Positions 44,832 through 57,400 of a stretch of 64,000 nt of DNA are shown piece by piece. The translations under genes and the position numbers were made by a program. Under the pieces are notes generated by a model. The model was not told the origin of the DNA. It did not search any database and was given only the letters and a program-made list of their open reading frames with translations. The stretch lies in assembly GCA_928212115.1 (NCBI GenBank), contig CAKMRJ010005523.1, forward strand, positions 147,377,389-147,441,388. Reading direction: 5' to 3'. Every line of letters starts with the position of its first letter. Positions within the stretch are counted from its first letter, which is position 1. The DNA is from Lactuca virosa. Taxonomy: Eukaryota; Streptophyta; Magnoliopsida; Asterales; Asteraceae.

Positions 44832-44919
44832 GGACTCGCCGAGTCCACTGATGAACTCGCCGAGTCCATGAAGAAAATCATCCTACTCGGCTAGTAGGTT
44901 GATATACTCGACGAGTAGG
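44832..44919 (+). repeat. ACTCGNCGAGT array in leader of Copia copy 2
   Basis: Copies at 44832-44846, 44854-44867, 44883-44897 (one mismatch) and 44905-44919. Copy 1 lacks this block; its leader joins the flanks directly. The same word fills the LTRs of the unrelated Ty3 elements C and D. Confidence 0.85.
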
Positions 44920-45218
44920 AGCCCCAGACAGCATATTTTCGAGTTTTTTTGGCTAGAAATGGACTAGAAACATTACCCTAAGATGTTTTTGAACTTATAA
45001 ACTTGTTTTTGATGTGGTAATGTTCATACTAATCCAATTTCAAAGATAATTGTCAATAGATTCATGTTTTGTATTAGTTTAGTGATTAGGCTAATTACAT
45101 GAAAAAGTTTGATTTGAATTATCTTGTTCTTATGAGTTGCTTAGATTAATAGAAAAGTTAATTGATTATGTGTTTTCATCCATTTTAATCTAAGATTTGA
45201 TTCTAAAATGTGTTTTTG

Positions 45219-45545
45219 TAACTTTTCCTCAAGTTATATGAAAGTCACATTTAAGTTTCATAAAACTCATAAAAGTTGGCAATGGTTACAAAAATGAAGA
45301 GTCTTGTCCTCAAGTTATGGAGGTTCAAGAGTCACTTCATTAAGTAATAAAATGTGTAACCTTAATTAATTCCATAAGTTACAAAATAAAGAAAAGTTAC
45401 ATTCTTTTATTAGTTTAAAGTCTTCCATAACTTGTCCTCAAGTTATGGAACTTGAAGAGTTTTTTAATTAAAACTAATTTAAACACATAAGTTATGGAAT
45501 TACTTAGTTTTGAATAGTTTCAAAACTTGCCCTCAAGTTTTGGAA
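45219..45545 (+). repeat. Four-hairpin array in leader of Copia copy 2
   Basis: Hairpins at 45219-45236, 45303-45314 (5' arm partly lost), 45423-45450 (12-bp stem, loop TCCT) and 45518-45545 (12-bp stem with one G-U, loop CCCT). They match the four of copy 1 in order and spacing. Each is followed by a GAACTTGAAGAG-like phrase. Confidence 0.75.
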
Positions 45546-45720
45546 TTTGAAAAGTTTCACTTATGAATACTTTAATTCCAAGTTAGCCCTTAGAATTTTA
45601 AAAGTTAAAATTCAAACCCTTATACTATTATTATAATTTTAATTATATAGATATGTATAAGATAAAGTCAATCTTACCGTTAGTAGGCCTCATTCACGAA
45701 GACGGTCTATAAGGGGGTAT

Positions 45721-45815
45721 AAGGTTACTGCCTATAAAATGGCAGTTTAATGGGTGTCCACTCTCACCCACCGCTTCCTTGACTGGTGGAGGGTCGTTAG
45801 CCGAACGGGTAGGAA
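45721..45815 (+). ncRNA. Structured leader block, Copia copy 2
   Basis: Hairpins ACTGCC/GGCAGT (45727-45746), TGGGTG/CACCCA (45751-45770) and, alternatively, CCACC/GGTGG (45768-45789), then GGGTCGTTAGCCGAACGGGT. Nearly identical to copy 1 at 22831-22925. A cis element in the transcript, not a gene; role unknown. Confidence 0.4.
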
Positions 45816-45954
45816 AGGACTATAATTCTCCCTTCATTAAAAGTATTAATGATAAATACTAAGTAACTAAACACTTGTACATCCCAATCTTAGTTACTTA
45901 GGAAAATGTGAAAAGGTGCTAACCCATGAAATTACACTTTGTACCTTACCAAGT

Positions 45955-46085
45955 CATTAGTGGAGCGTGTGTGGTTAACCGGTACACTAATAAGGACTAG
46001 TAAGAGTGGCAAAGGGTAACGTGACTCTATTATAGATCGGTGGAGCGCGTGTGGTTAACCGGCACATCGATTAGGTGATAAAGTT
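45955..46085 (+). repeat. Two GTGTGGTTAACCGGYACAC modules, Copia copy 2
   Basis: At about 45967 and 46045, each preceded by GTGGAGCG. A third lies near 60706. Confidence 0.7.
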
Positions 46086-46399
46086 AAGGGTACCAAGTCA
46101 ATTTGCATGGTTATTCACACCTTGTTTGTGATCCTCGGCATCCCAGTCACAACATGAGAGGGCACAATCGAGATTCAAACATGCCATTGAAAGTTCAATG
46201 TATCTCAAAAGATCTATGAGTTTCAAATCCAATTAAAACTTAATTATATTTCGTTTTTCATGGTGGAAATTGGTAAATCGTCATTTACCTACCTTCAACT
46301 ATTTTATAACTTGGATTACGGCATCCCTCTTCCCGTTATAAATAGGTTGTTGGGTCCTAGCCTTAATATTTCATATTGGGTGTTATATTAAGGACTTTA

Positions 46400-46616
46400 A
46401 ATCAACTCTCTTGAATATCTCCCAAAAGATGATCTTCCCAAATCTCTTGAAACAAGCTTTCCTAAATGAAGATGATGTCCCATGGAAATCATACTTCTTT
46501 CACCTCCTCCAATTATTCTCCCTAACCCACAAGTTCCTGAAAAGTTTAAGGTCACTCAAGCAAAGGTCTATATGTGATCACATCTTGGAGATGTAGTCAG
46601 ATATTGACAAGCCGGG
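46400..46616 (+). pseudogene. gag relic of Copia copy 2, 5' part
   Basis: Reads phrases equivalent to the PKKFKVTQALLA segment of copy 1 and ends with CDHILEM. It is cut by element E at 46617 and continues at 58710. Frameshifts are present on both sides. Confidence 0.5.
46612..46616. other. Target-site duplication of element E, left
   Basis: CCGGG, repeated at 58710-58714. Confidence 0.92.
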
Positions 46617-46999
46617 TGTCACACCCCGCTAAAGCGGAAACACAGGGCGTGGCAGTACAAAGGGTTTCATCGCAAAAGTTAAAAGACAACACCAACCATA
46701 GTATTAAAAATCATTACAAAATTCACAATGGGTTTGAACAACTTTTAAAAGAAATTACAATGTAAATTGAAATACAACACATGCGAATGCTCCTAAAAGT
46801 GAAGTGTCCCTAAGTGCTACTTACTCGATGATTCCTGAAAAAGCATGTAAAACGAGCGTCAACTATAAAAATAGTTGGTGAGTACTCACAAGTTTAACAA
46901 AATAATATTGGTTCATGAATTGAAATCAAAGTTTTGATAAAAGTTTCCAATAATAAAAGTATATTGTTAAAAGGAGTAAATAAGTTTGTAAAAACAAAG

Positions 47000-47270
47000 T
47001 TCTTTGTCATCATGAGAGATAAAGTACGTTGCCCGAATAAGATGCAACATTCATATTCTCATGGAAGATAAAGTTCGTTACTCAAACGAGTAAACAAGTT
47101 TCATTGCTAAAATGAGCAATCAATTTTGTTGCTACAAGAATCAAACAATTTCATTGCTGAAACATGTATATAAGTTTTCAGTAATAAAAGTTCGTTGTTA
47201 TAATGAGAAACAAAGTTCATTGCTATAATTAATAAACAAGTTTATTGCTATAATAAGTAACGAGTTTGTA
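47000..47270. repeat. Degenerate ~30-bp repeats in LTR of E
   Basis: Eight or so variants of AAGTTCATTGCTATAATGAG at 25-35-bp intervals; mirrored at 54880-55140 in the other LTR. Confidence 0.65.
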
Positions 47271-48119
47271 TGTGTATGAGCAAACAATGAGTCTCAACCA
47301 AATCTATGACTGAAGCCCTATCAAGATCTATGCTTATCGTTCCATAGATGAATATGGTATCATGCACTCCAGCAATAGGGCGAGTGAGGAGTTGTCAATT
47401 CCTAATAGCGCTATCCATAATGACCATTGGCTCAAAGAGTTAATGGTTAGAGATAAGGGAAGGGCCTTAGTACGATAAGTTCTCATGTTCCGTGTTGCAT
47501 AGACATACATAGAGAGACATAGCAATAAAATAGCAATCATGTTTGATACAAATCAATTTAAATACAACATTCAAATAATAGTTTTTCGAGACATGCTTTT
47601 CCACCCCAAAACATAAAAACTAAAAATAGGGGAGTGCGTGAATACTCACTATGCATTGAGATGATGCAAATGATGCCTTGAACTACGTTCCACGTGTACC
47701 ACTACCGATTCCTACAATAATGGTATTCGCTAGTGAGTCTCTAATCGAAATCTAACACTAGTATACTTACTACTACAATAGAATTATGCCAATAATGTGT
47801 CGAAATTTAATATTGACAAGTTACAAACATTTTTCTGTGAAAATTTAATTTCAATGAATCAATTGTTATATAACAATTTAAGTGGAAAATTCCCATTATT
47901 GAAATGCTAATATTTAACATTTTAAGAGGTGTTCCAATGATTAAATATTCAAAAACTAAATTAATTTAGTTCTAAAATTTCCCAAAGTTTTCATTTTAGT
48001 TTTAATTGAAGTCAAAGACCTTAAGATAAATTTTCTTTAATTTTTGATTTGTCTGACTATTTTTCACGATTTTAGTTTCTTGAATAACCATAAAAACCAT
48101 GAAAAATACTAAACAGTTA

Positions 48120-48830
48120 ATAAAAATTACCAAACTTCAGGTTTTGGTTCTAAATATACTAAAAGACTTCTAGATAAATTTTCATGGATTATGAATATGT
48201 ATAACCATTTTTCACATATTTAATTATCTAAATAGATACAAATTCATGAAAAATAGAAATCAGTTATGAAAATACCCCAAACTTTTTATAACAATGTCAT
48301 TACACATACTTAAGCTGGGAAAAATATAAAAATGAGTTTCTAAACTGTTGAACCCAATTTTATGATTTTTATGCATTTATTCTAATAAAAATGGGGATAA
48401 ATAGAAAACAGTTTCCAAAATTACCCAAACTTTTTGTGATATTGTTATTAAACATTCTTAAGTTGGGAAAAATATAAAAATTGATTTCTAAACTGTTTAA
48501 CCCAATTTTATGATTTTTGAGCATTTATTCTAATTAAAATTGAAATAAATAGAAAACAGTTTCCAAAATTACTCAAACTTTTTATTTTACTGTTATTATA
48601 CATATAGGAGCTGGGAAAAATAAAAAAGATATTTTTCAGTTGGTATTTCTATTTTTCTTTGTTTTATCCCCTTAAATAATCATTAATTGAAGAATAAATA
48701 ATAAAGAGTTAAAATAAATTCCCAAAAAATTTTGTAACATCATTTACAGTGTAAGTAATCTGGGAAAAATACCAAATGTGGTTTTCATATTGTATAATCC
48801 GGTTTTGGGTATTTAAGTGTATTTAAGTGT
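48120..48830. repeat. ~145-bp tandem array in left LTR of E
   Basis: Five diverged units start near 48125, 48275, 48428, 48571 and 48722. Each includes CCAAACTTTTT, a GCTGGGAAAAATA phrase and, in most, CCAATTTTATGATTTTT. TATTTAAGTG is repeated at the end, with one more copy in the right LTR. Confidence 0.75.
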
Positions 48831-50831
48831 ATTTAACCTTAGAAAATAGGAGAAAAATAGTATACAGAAGAGAAAAATCATCAAAATTTTTATGTAGGCT
48901 CCTAATGTACAACAAGAGATTCTGGTAATTTTTCATGAATTTTGGATGATCAGAAATATTTTTTCTATTTTTAGGCCATTATAATTACAAAAATTAGGGA
49001 AAAATAGAAATGTATTATGAAAAATCTTGAAATTACTTTTCTGAGTCTTCCACCTCTGGTAAGAGGTGCGAAAATTGCTAGATGGCATTTTCACACTCTC
49101 TAAAGTGGTTTTGTGATTTATTGGAACCACACAAAAAGAAAATCAAAAGACACATCAAACAGTAACAAAAATCGATGACATTTTATGAGGGGTCATTATT
49201 CACCATAAGGGTCATCCACGAATTTTTCTAAGATTTATAGACCTCAGAAAGTATTTTATGTGATTTATGCCTTTGTTTTCTTGTAACAAATTTAATAAAT
49301 CAAAGAAATGGTAAAAACTCTTGGGATTTTCCAGATATTTATATTATCTTAATGGGAATCTGGGAAAATTTTTATTTCGAACAGAAAGAACTTTTAGATA
49401 TTTTTTATAAATAAAATCATTTACATGCACTATTAACAATGTACTTTAATCATCAAGCTCTTTAGCTTGGTGTTCATCACATGCATCACGGTTTGAAGAC
49501 CATGCATGGACATATGTTGGTCATAGTGATGTTTCAAAGGAAATACTTGAATGCATAAGGTATATGAACCTTCAAAACTTGTAAAAATCCGTATTTAGTG
49601 TTTGACATAGGTTTTGGTCCTTGGATTTCACCATTTACAACATGCATGTTGTTTTTGGTTGAAATCCTACCACCATCATCATCAAAACCATGAGTTTGTG
49701 TGTGTGTATGTTATGTGTTCATGATCTTTCATTAGAATGGTGTAGAAGAACAAAGAAATGCAAGAAAATCCATGAAAACTTGAAGGAAATGAAAGGAAAT
49801 CGTGTTCTACCTTAATGAACACCATTAGATGATGAAGATTTTGAGTATCTTGAGTGTTCTTGGACATGTTGGCTGTAAAATTTCGTGGTTCATAGTGGGA
49901 GGAAGAGAGAAAATGTGTGTGAGAGTGTGAGAGAGAAATGAGAGAAAATGAGGGAATATGGAGTGTGAGAGAGAAAAGAATCATTTTGTGTTGGGAAGAG
50001 GAGAGGCATCTTGGGAGGAGGGAGTCCGACTTTGGAGTGGAGAGAGGGTCTCCCTCTCTTAAATTTTATAAAATTATAACTTTATTTTATAAAAATATCA
50101 AGTTTTTATAAAATATGCACCTTATTTTAATTTTCATTCACAAAACCTTGATTTTTTTTTGCATAGAAAATAAGGTTAAATACTAATGACTTAAATTTTA
50201 TTTTTTTTAAATGCATTCTCATAATTTTATTATTATAAGATCATATTATAAGTTTCATAATTTTTTTATAGAAATTTTTAAGGTTAAAGTTTATAAATAT
50301 GAGTTTTTATGGCTTTTAGGGTTTTGGAGTTTAATAAACTTTGAATATCAAAATAATAGAATATTTGAGACTTTAAATTATCTTATGGTATTATAACTCT
50401 TTTATAGTTATAAATAATGTTTGTAATTTATTTTTATCGGTTTATTGGCATTCTATGTAGTGACTCCGAGATTCAAGCGAAATTGAGGAATCAAGTATAC
50501 TAGTCCTAGTCTACAACTTTGACTTAAGTTTCTATGAGACTCCGACCTAATTTCTACTACTAGGTCAAGTGCATAATGTGTGTATATGATTCATGAAAAG
50601 GTGTTCGAGTCAAAGAGTGGCCCGAATAAGGATAGTCACTACCGTTCAGTAGATGCAGGAATTCACATATCAATGTGAAATCTAAGCACATATCCATTGT
50701 TTCTAATGTTTCCAAGTTTCTAGTAGTTCATAACTTAGCTTCTAGTTACTAAGTCTAGTATGTGTCGTGCCTATATGTGCAACTAAGTTTATTCAAATCT
50801 AGAACTAACTCGAATTTTGACGGTTGTCACA

Positions 50832-50848
50832 GTCTCCCCCGGTTAAAA
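50832..50848 (-). other. Polypurine tract of element E
   Basis: Minus-strand TTTTAACCGGGGGAGAC abuts the 3' LTR. Confidence 0.85.
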
Positions 50849-53800
50849 GAATTTCGTACCGAAATTCAATTCGTGACGTATCCTATTAGAACTCAGCCGA
50901 ATACAATTATATAGATGGAGAGGTGGTGACTTGCAGTGTTCTTTGATTATTTCAGGTTTATTTCCTCAAAGGAAGAACCCAATTATTTAGCTATAATCAA
51001 AGTAATGTTTCCTTAATTCGAGTTCTACAGTTTAGATTGCGAGAAATTAGGATCACGGAAATCATGATCTGACAATGGCGACCTAGTTGAAAAAGATCAT
51101 CTAGTTAGATATTATCTGAATTAAGAGAGCGGTATAAGTTTTGCTGAAGCACCAACTGCACTGAGCGTAAATCCGCATTGATGCTTAAATCGCATTCTAA
51201 ATCGGCACTAAGTGTAAATTTATCGTCTGATAAAGAAAAGATTAGGAACAATTTGTTCACTTCCGGGTTGGCTACTAAATATGGAAAATATATATTTTGA
51301 AATAAGAAGGGGTAGCACGAATGAAAGAGAAGCGATTGAGGGTAAGTTCCTAAAAATACAATATAAGGGTAGGCAACAAAGTTTTGGTACATCTCAAATG
51401 TAAAGGATAATTAAGTGTCGTCGACAAAATAAATTACGAAATGATTGAGCATCTCCGAGGCTATAATTACCACTACGGTTACTCTTACAATAATAAAACT
51501 TTATTCGAAGAATAAATATATTTTGAGAGTCATTGGTACAAATGGAGGCGAAGAAAATTTATGATAAATTAAATCACATTGTGTATATAGCATTGTAAGT
51601 GTATAGAAGTGATTAAAAATCTCACTGTTATCAAAATGTATGTTTAGAAATGATAATTAGTCTCACTATTATCAAAATGTGTAATAATTCCAAGATAATG
51701 AAGATACATGTGTGGCGATCAATAAAGTAGTAAAATGATATAAAGATTAATTAAGGTTAAAGGTTTAAGTCGTAATTAAAGGAATTTGTATAGAAATATT
51801 TGTATTAAACTTTTGAGAAATTGTCCAATTGTCTAAGTCAGGACAAATTCAAGTTTACAAGGAGTCAGAATACTTATGAAAACAGTTTGAGAGTTTAGGA
51901 ACTCACTGAAATTGCAAAGTAGAATACTATTTTAAGAAAGGTGTAAAAATGTTAATCTTTGAAAATAGTGCATTCATAGTTTAGTGTTTCTACAAAAACA
52001 ATCATTTAGAGAATAGATAATCGTAAAATTCAAAAATTTTGATGTATTTAAAGAAAAGAAGAAACATAAGGAAATATATCCTTCACATATATTTTCCGGA
52101 TATAGAAAAATTATAAGCATAAGAGTATTCATCTTGTGTATTACTTATAACAAAAATACAATGAAACTTGCATTTTAAATCAAGTTTCCAAATTTAGAAC
52201 AAAAGAGCAAATGTAAATAATGATTACTTGTTTATTGTAGATTTCAAAAAAAAAAAGAATGTATATGATAAAAGGTGTAATTGAATATATCAGAGCTGAC
52301 TAAATCAAAAGTATGCCTTACGACTATATACGTATTAATCGCTCAAAACGAAAGGGTAGACTTCTAGTCTTTATGTATACGAACATGATACCACGAGAAG
52401 CAAAATAGACAGAAACAAAGTTAGACAATGTATTATGTTACTATTATGGGCGTGCGAGATCTAAAATCAAAAAGAGAGCGAGAAATCAAGTTCGGGGGAA
52501 GAAAAAGGAAGGTAGCGGCGGCAATTATTGTTATTGTTGAAATTATAAGAACAATACATATAGGTAGATTTAAAACCAGGTTGAGATATATTTCAAACTT
52601 CAATATGTGATGTATATTGATGATTAAATAGAAATGAAGAAGTTTTAAAGTGTTTTCTAAGGTTTGCTAAAAATTCACGAGTTATCTATTAAGTTAAACT
52701 CCATTTGTGAAAAAGAAGAAACACTAAAACTTGTAATTGAAAATCTGACAGTTTTGACCTTTTTGACCAGAGTCCAACAATGCTTAAAACGGATAAGGTA
52801 AAGACTTAACATATTTAGATGAATAATTGTGCATTGTCGAAAGTGCGCCACTGGAACTTTAAAAGTGAACACTAAGTTTTGCAATGCTTTATATTTTAGA
52901 ATCTTTATAGATTATAAAACTATATTGAAGCAAAGTACACAAATAAGGTATGTTTTGAATTACAAGCGTTAGATAAGTCTTATAAACATGTTTGAAGTAG
53001 ACATTTGCATAAATATCATGTTGTGTTTTCGAGAAAACACATTAACGTAAATTACAATGTCTAAATGAGAAAGTTGTTAAAAGTGTCAAAACAAAAGTGT
53101 TTTGAAGATTCGATGAAACTTTTTCACATATTAAGAACTTCAATATCATATGTTTAATTTTTATAGCATAGAGTTTAAACACTTTTATAAAAGAAATGTT
53201 TCTAAGTTTTTCAAAAACGTGTCAAAATGGTAAGCAAGGATTAAAATGGTTTACATGCCCTTAAAAGCACATCTATCCATTGAAATGGATTTGAAATGAA
53301 ATTAAAATAGCAAGGTTAAAACAAATATTGGTTAAATTGAGTTTTGAAGAAAAGTGTTAGGTTAAAGCAAGTTGTCAAAAGATTTTTAGCGAGAGTATGG
53401 TTTACATTGTTAGGAAATATCTACTAAGTTGAATGAAGTGGTTATAAAATATTTTATCGATGATAAATAAAACCGATGAAGCGAAATAATTTTTCGATGG
53501 AAGATTAAGAAGTAAGGAGAAAGTATGTTAGTGTAGTTGATCGTACCTAAATACTAAGGCGAGTACAAAACGAGTATAAGGCGAGTGCCGATGTCTTTTC
53601 CCCAAAATAAAGGACAAGAAAAATTGTTTGAAAAACGTTTTATGGTGTCAATGCAGTTTACGACCTTTTATAGAGGTCAAAGGGACATCCTATGTTAAGT
53701 TTTAAGCTCAAGGTGGAAACAACGTAGAGCTAAATCGTAGCGTAGTAATAAGGTCTCACGTATGCGTTAAACCTCCGTGTCTCCTTGTGAGTCGAATCCG

Positions 53801-54470
53801 GAATGCCCACCAATGGTATCCAAGTGATTACTTAGAAACGACTCATCTACCTCCTTACGCGATGCTCCAATTTTCATCCGTGTTAGTATCGGAACGCTTT
53901 CCTAGTTGTAACTCTAGTACGAAGACGATGAAGAGGTATTGAGGAATAATTGGTATTGGTTTCGACTTAAGATTATTACTAGTGTATATCTAACTACTAA
54001 CCTTATATCTAAAGTCAATAGCTACCGAGGAATACCCATTATCAGTACTATGTGCATTGCTCTTAGAGTGGCTAGTGATATAACCTAAGTGGTTAACCTA
54101 GCACTTGATAAGGGATAAGAATATTTCTAAATAAGGGCATTGTTATAAAAGTGCACATAGTTTCTAAGTGTATCTAGATGAATGCCTATAATATGCAATG
54201 CCCGTACGCACACCGAATTTTTTTTTTTTTTTTTGTTTTTCAAAAGTTTAAGTTGAAAATTGTTTTGAACATAATTCTAGTATAATCGTTTCCAGCCTCA
54301 CATTAACTTTCGTTAATTAAGCATAGTTGGCCAGACTATACTTAATTAAAGTCCAATAATGCGTACTCGAATTAGTTATACCAGTAGTATGTTCTATATT
54401 TTAAAAAACGTTTAGAAATTTTTTGGCTATAGTTGTGGTTTTCCAAAGGAAAACCGGTATTCTCTATAAC
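50849..54470. other. Core of element E without coding capacity
   Basis: No ORF above about 100 codons and no retroelement motif on either strand; the longest frames (51105-51392, 52428-52610) look random. AT-rich, with a run of about 17 T near 54219-54235. Confidence 0.75.
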
Positions 54471-54473
54471 CTT

Positions 54474-54487
54474 CGGCTCTGATACCA
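54474..54487 (-). other. Primer-binding site of element E
   Basis: Minus-strand TGGTATCAGAGCCG, five bases inside the 5' LTR boundary. Confidence 0.9.
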
Positions 54488-54492
54488 TTTCC

Positions 54493-57400
54493 TGTCACAC
54501 CCCGCTAAAGCGGAAACACAGGGCGTGGCAGTACAAAGGGTTTCATCGCAAAAGTTAAAAGACAACACCAACCATAGTATTAAAAATCATTACAAATTCA
54601 CAATGGGGTTGAACAACTTTTAAAAGAAATTACAATGTAAATTGAAATACAACACATGCGAATGCTCCTAAAAGTGAAGTGTCCCTAAGTGCCACTTACT
54701 CGATGATTCCTGAAAAAGCATGTAAAACGAGCGTCAACTATAAAAATAGTTGGTGAGTACTCACAAGTTTAACAAAATAATATTGGTTCATGAATTGAAA
54801 TCAAAGTTTTGATAAAAGTTTCCAATAATAAAAGTATATTGTTAAAAGGAGTAAATAAGTTTGTAAAAACAAAGTTCTTTGTCATCATGAGAGATAAAGT
54901 ACGTTGCCCGAATAAGATGCAACATTCATATTCTCATGGAAGATAAAGTTCGTTACTCAAACGAGTAAACAAGTTTCATTGCTAAAATGAACAATCAATT
55001 TTGTTGCTACAAGAATCAAACAATTTCATTGCTGAAACATGTATATAAGTTTTCAGTAATAAAAGTTCGTTGTTGTAATGAGAAACAAAGTTCATTGCTA
55101 TAATTAATAAACAAGTTTATTGCTATAATAGTAACGAGTGTATGTGTATGAGCAAACAATGAGTCTCAACCAAATCTATGACTGAAGCCCTATCAAGATC
55201 TATGCTTATCGTTCCATAGATGAATATGGTATCATGCACTCCAGCAATAGGGCGAGTGAGGAGTTGTCAATTCCTAATAGCGCTATCCATAATGACCATT
55301 GGCTCAAAGAGTTAATGGTTAGAGATAAGGGAAGGGCCTTAGTACGATAAGTTCTCATGTTCCGTGTTGCATAGACATACATAGAGCGACAGAGCAATAA
55401 AATAGCAATCATGTTGATACAAATCAATTTAAATACAACATTCAAATAATAGTTTTTCGAGACATGCTTTTCCACCCCAAAACATAAAAACTAAAATAGG
55501 GGAGTGCGTGAATACTCACTATGCATTGAGATGATGCAAATGATGCCTTGAACTACGTTCCACGTGTACCACTACCGATTCCTACAATAATGGTATTCGC
55601 TAGTGAGTCTCTAATCGAAATCTAACACTAGTATACTTACTACTACAATAGAATTATGCCAATAATGTGTCGAAATTTAATATTGACAGTTACAATATTT
55701 TTCTGTGAAAATTTAATTTCAATGAATCAATTGTTATATAACAATTAAGTGGAAATTTTCCCATTATTGAAATGCTAATATTTAACATTTAAGAGGTGTT
55801 CCAATGATTAAATATTCAAAAACTAAATTAATTTAGTTCTAAAATTTCCCAAAGTTTTCATTTTAGTTTTAATTGAAGTCAAAGACCTTAAGATAAATTT
55901 TCTTTAATTTTTGATTTGTCTGACTATTTTTCACGATTTTAGTTTCTTGAATAACCATAAAATCATGAAAAATACTAAACAGTTAATAAAAATTACCAAA
56001 CTTCAGGTTTTGGTTCTAAATGTACTAAAAGACTTCTAGATAAATTTTCATGGATTATGAATATGTATAACCATTTTTCACATATTTAATTATCTAAATA
56101 GATACAAATTCATGAAAAAATAGAAATCAGTTATGAAAATACCCCAAACTTTTTATAACAATGTCATTACACATACTTAAGCTGGGAAAAATATAAAAAT
56201 GAGTTTCTAAACTGTTGAACCCAATTTTATGATTTTTATGCATTTATTCTAATAAAAAATGGGGATAAATAGAAAACAGTTTCCAAAATTACCCAAACTT
56301 TTTGTGATATTGTTATTAAACATTCTTAAGTTGGGAAAAATATAAAAATTGATTTCTAAACTGTTTAACCCAATTTTATGATTTTTGAGCATTTATTCTA
56401 ATTAAAATTGAAATAAATAGAAAACAGTTTCCAAAATTACTCAAACTTTTTATTTTACTGTTATTATACATATAGGAGCTGGGAAAAATATAAAAGATAT
56501 TTTTCAGTTGGTATTTCTATTTCTTTGTTTTATCCCCTTAAATAATCATTAATTGAAGAATAAATAATAAAGAGTTAAAATAAATTCCCAAAAACTTTTG
56601 TAACATCATTTACAGTGTAAGTAATCTGGGAAAAATACCAAAGGTGGTTTTTATATTGTATAATCCGGTTTTGGGTATTTAAGTGTATTTAAGTGTATTT
56701 AAGTGTATTTAACCTTAGAAAATAGGAGAAAAATAGTATACAGAAGAGAAAAATCATCAAAATTTTTATGTAGGCTCCTAATGTACAACAAGAGATTCTG
56801 GTAATTTTCATGAATTTGGATGATCAGAAATATTTTTTCTATTTTTAGGCCATTATAATTACAAAAATTAGGGAAAAATAGAAATGTATTATGAAAAATC
56901 TTGAAATTACTTTTGAGTCTTCCACCTCTGGTAAGAGGTGCGAAAATTGCTAGATGCATTTTCACACTCTCTAAAGTGGTTTTGTGATTTATTGGAACCA
57001 CACAAAAAGAAAATCAAAAGACACATCAAACAGTAACAAAAATCGATGACATTTTATGAGGGGTCATTATTCACCATAAGGGTCATCCACGAATTTTTCT
57101 AAGATTTATAGACCTCAGAAAGTATTTTATGTGATTTATGCCTTTGTTTTCTTGTAACAAATTTAATAAATCAAAGAAATGGTAAAAACTCTTGGGATTT
57201 TCCAGATATTATATTTATCTTAATGGGAATCTGGGAAATTTTTATTTCGAACAGAAAGAACTTTTAGATATTTTTTATAAATAAAATCATTTACATGCAC
57301 TATTAACAATGTACTTTAATCATCAAGCTCTTTAGCTTGGTGTTCATCACATGCATCACGGTTTGAAGACCATGCATGGACATATGTTGGTCATAGTGAT

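Larger units (their letters stand above)
46617..50831 (-). repeat. 3' LTR of element E
   Basis: Plus-strand ends TGTCACACCCCGC and GACGGTTGTCACA. ORFs such as 47334-47540 and 49682-49984 recur in the other LTR with altered lengths and are not genes. Contains degenerate short repeats (47000-47270) and a ~145-bp tandem array. Confidence 0.92.

Noticed and set aside
45780..45815. Possible tRNA remnant in GGGTCGTTAGCCGAACGGGT
   Set aside because: No acceptor stem, anticodon arm or CCA region can be drawn; treated as part of the Copia leader structure.
47334..47540. Small ORF with a hydrophobic start, also at 55206-55475
   Set aside because: It appears twice only because it lies in the two LTRs of E; length and N-terminus differ through indels, so it is not a maintained gene.
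49682..49984. Minus ORF rich in Ser, His and Phe, repeated near 57592-57885
   Set aside because: A reading through GAGAGA- and GTGTGT-rich LTR sequence, with a different frame in the second copy.
52428..52610. 60-codon ORF with KSKRERE and an Ile-rich segment in the core of E
   Set aside because: Within random expectation for AT-rich sequence, on the strand opposite to the element, no motif.
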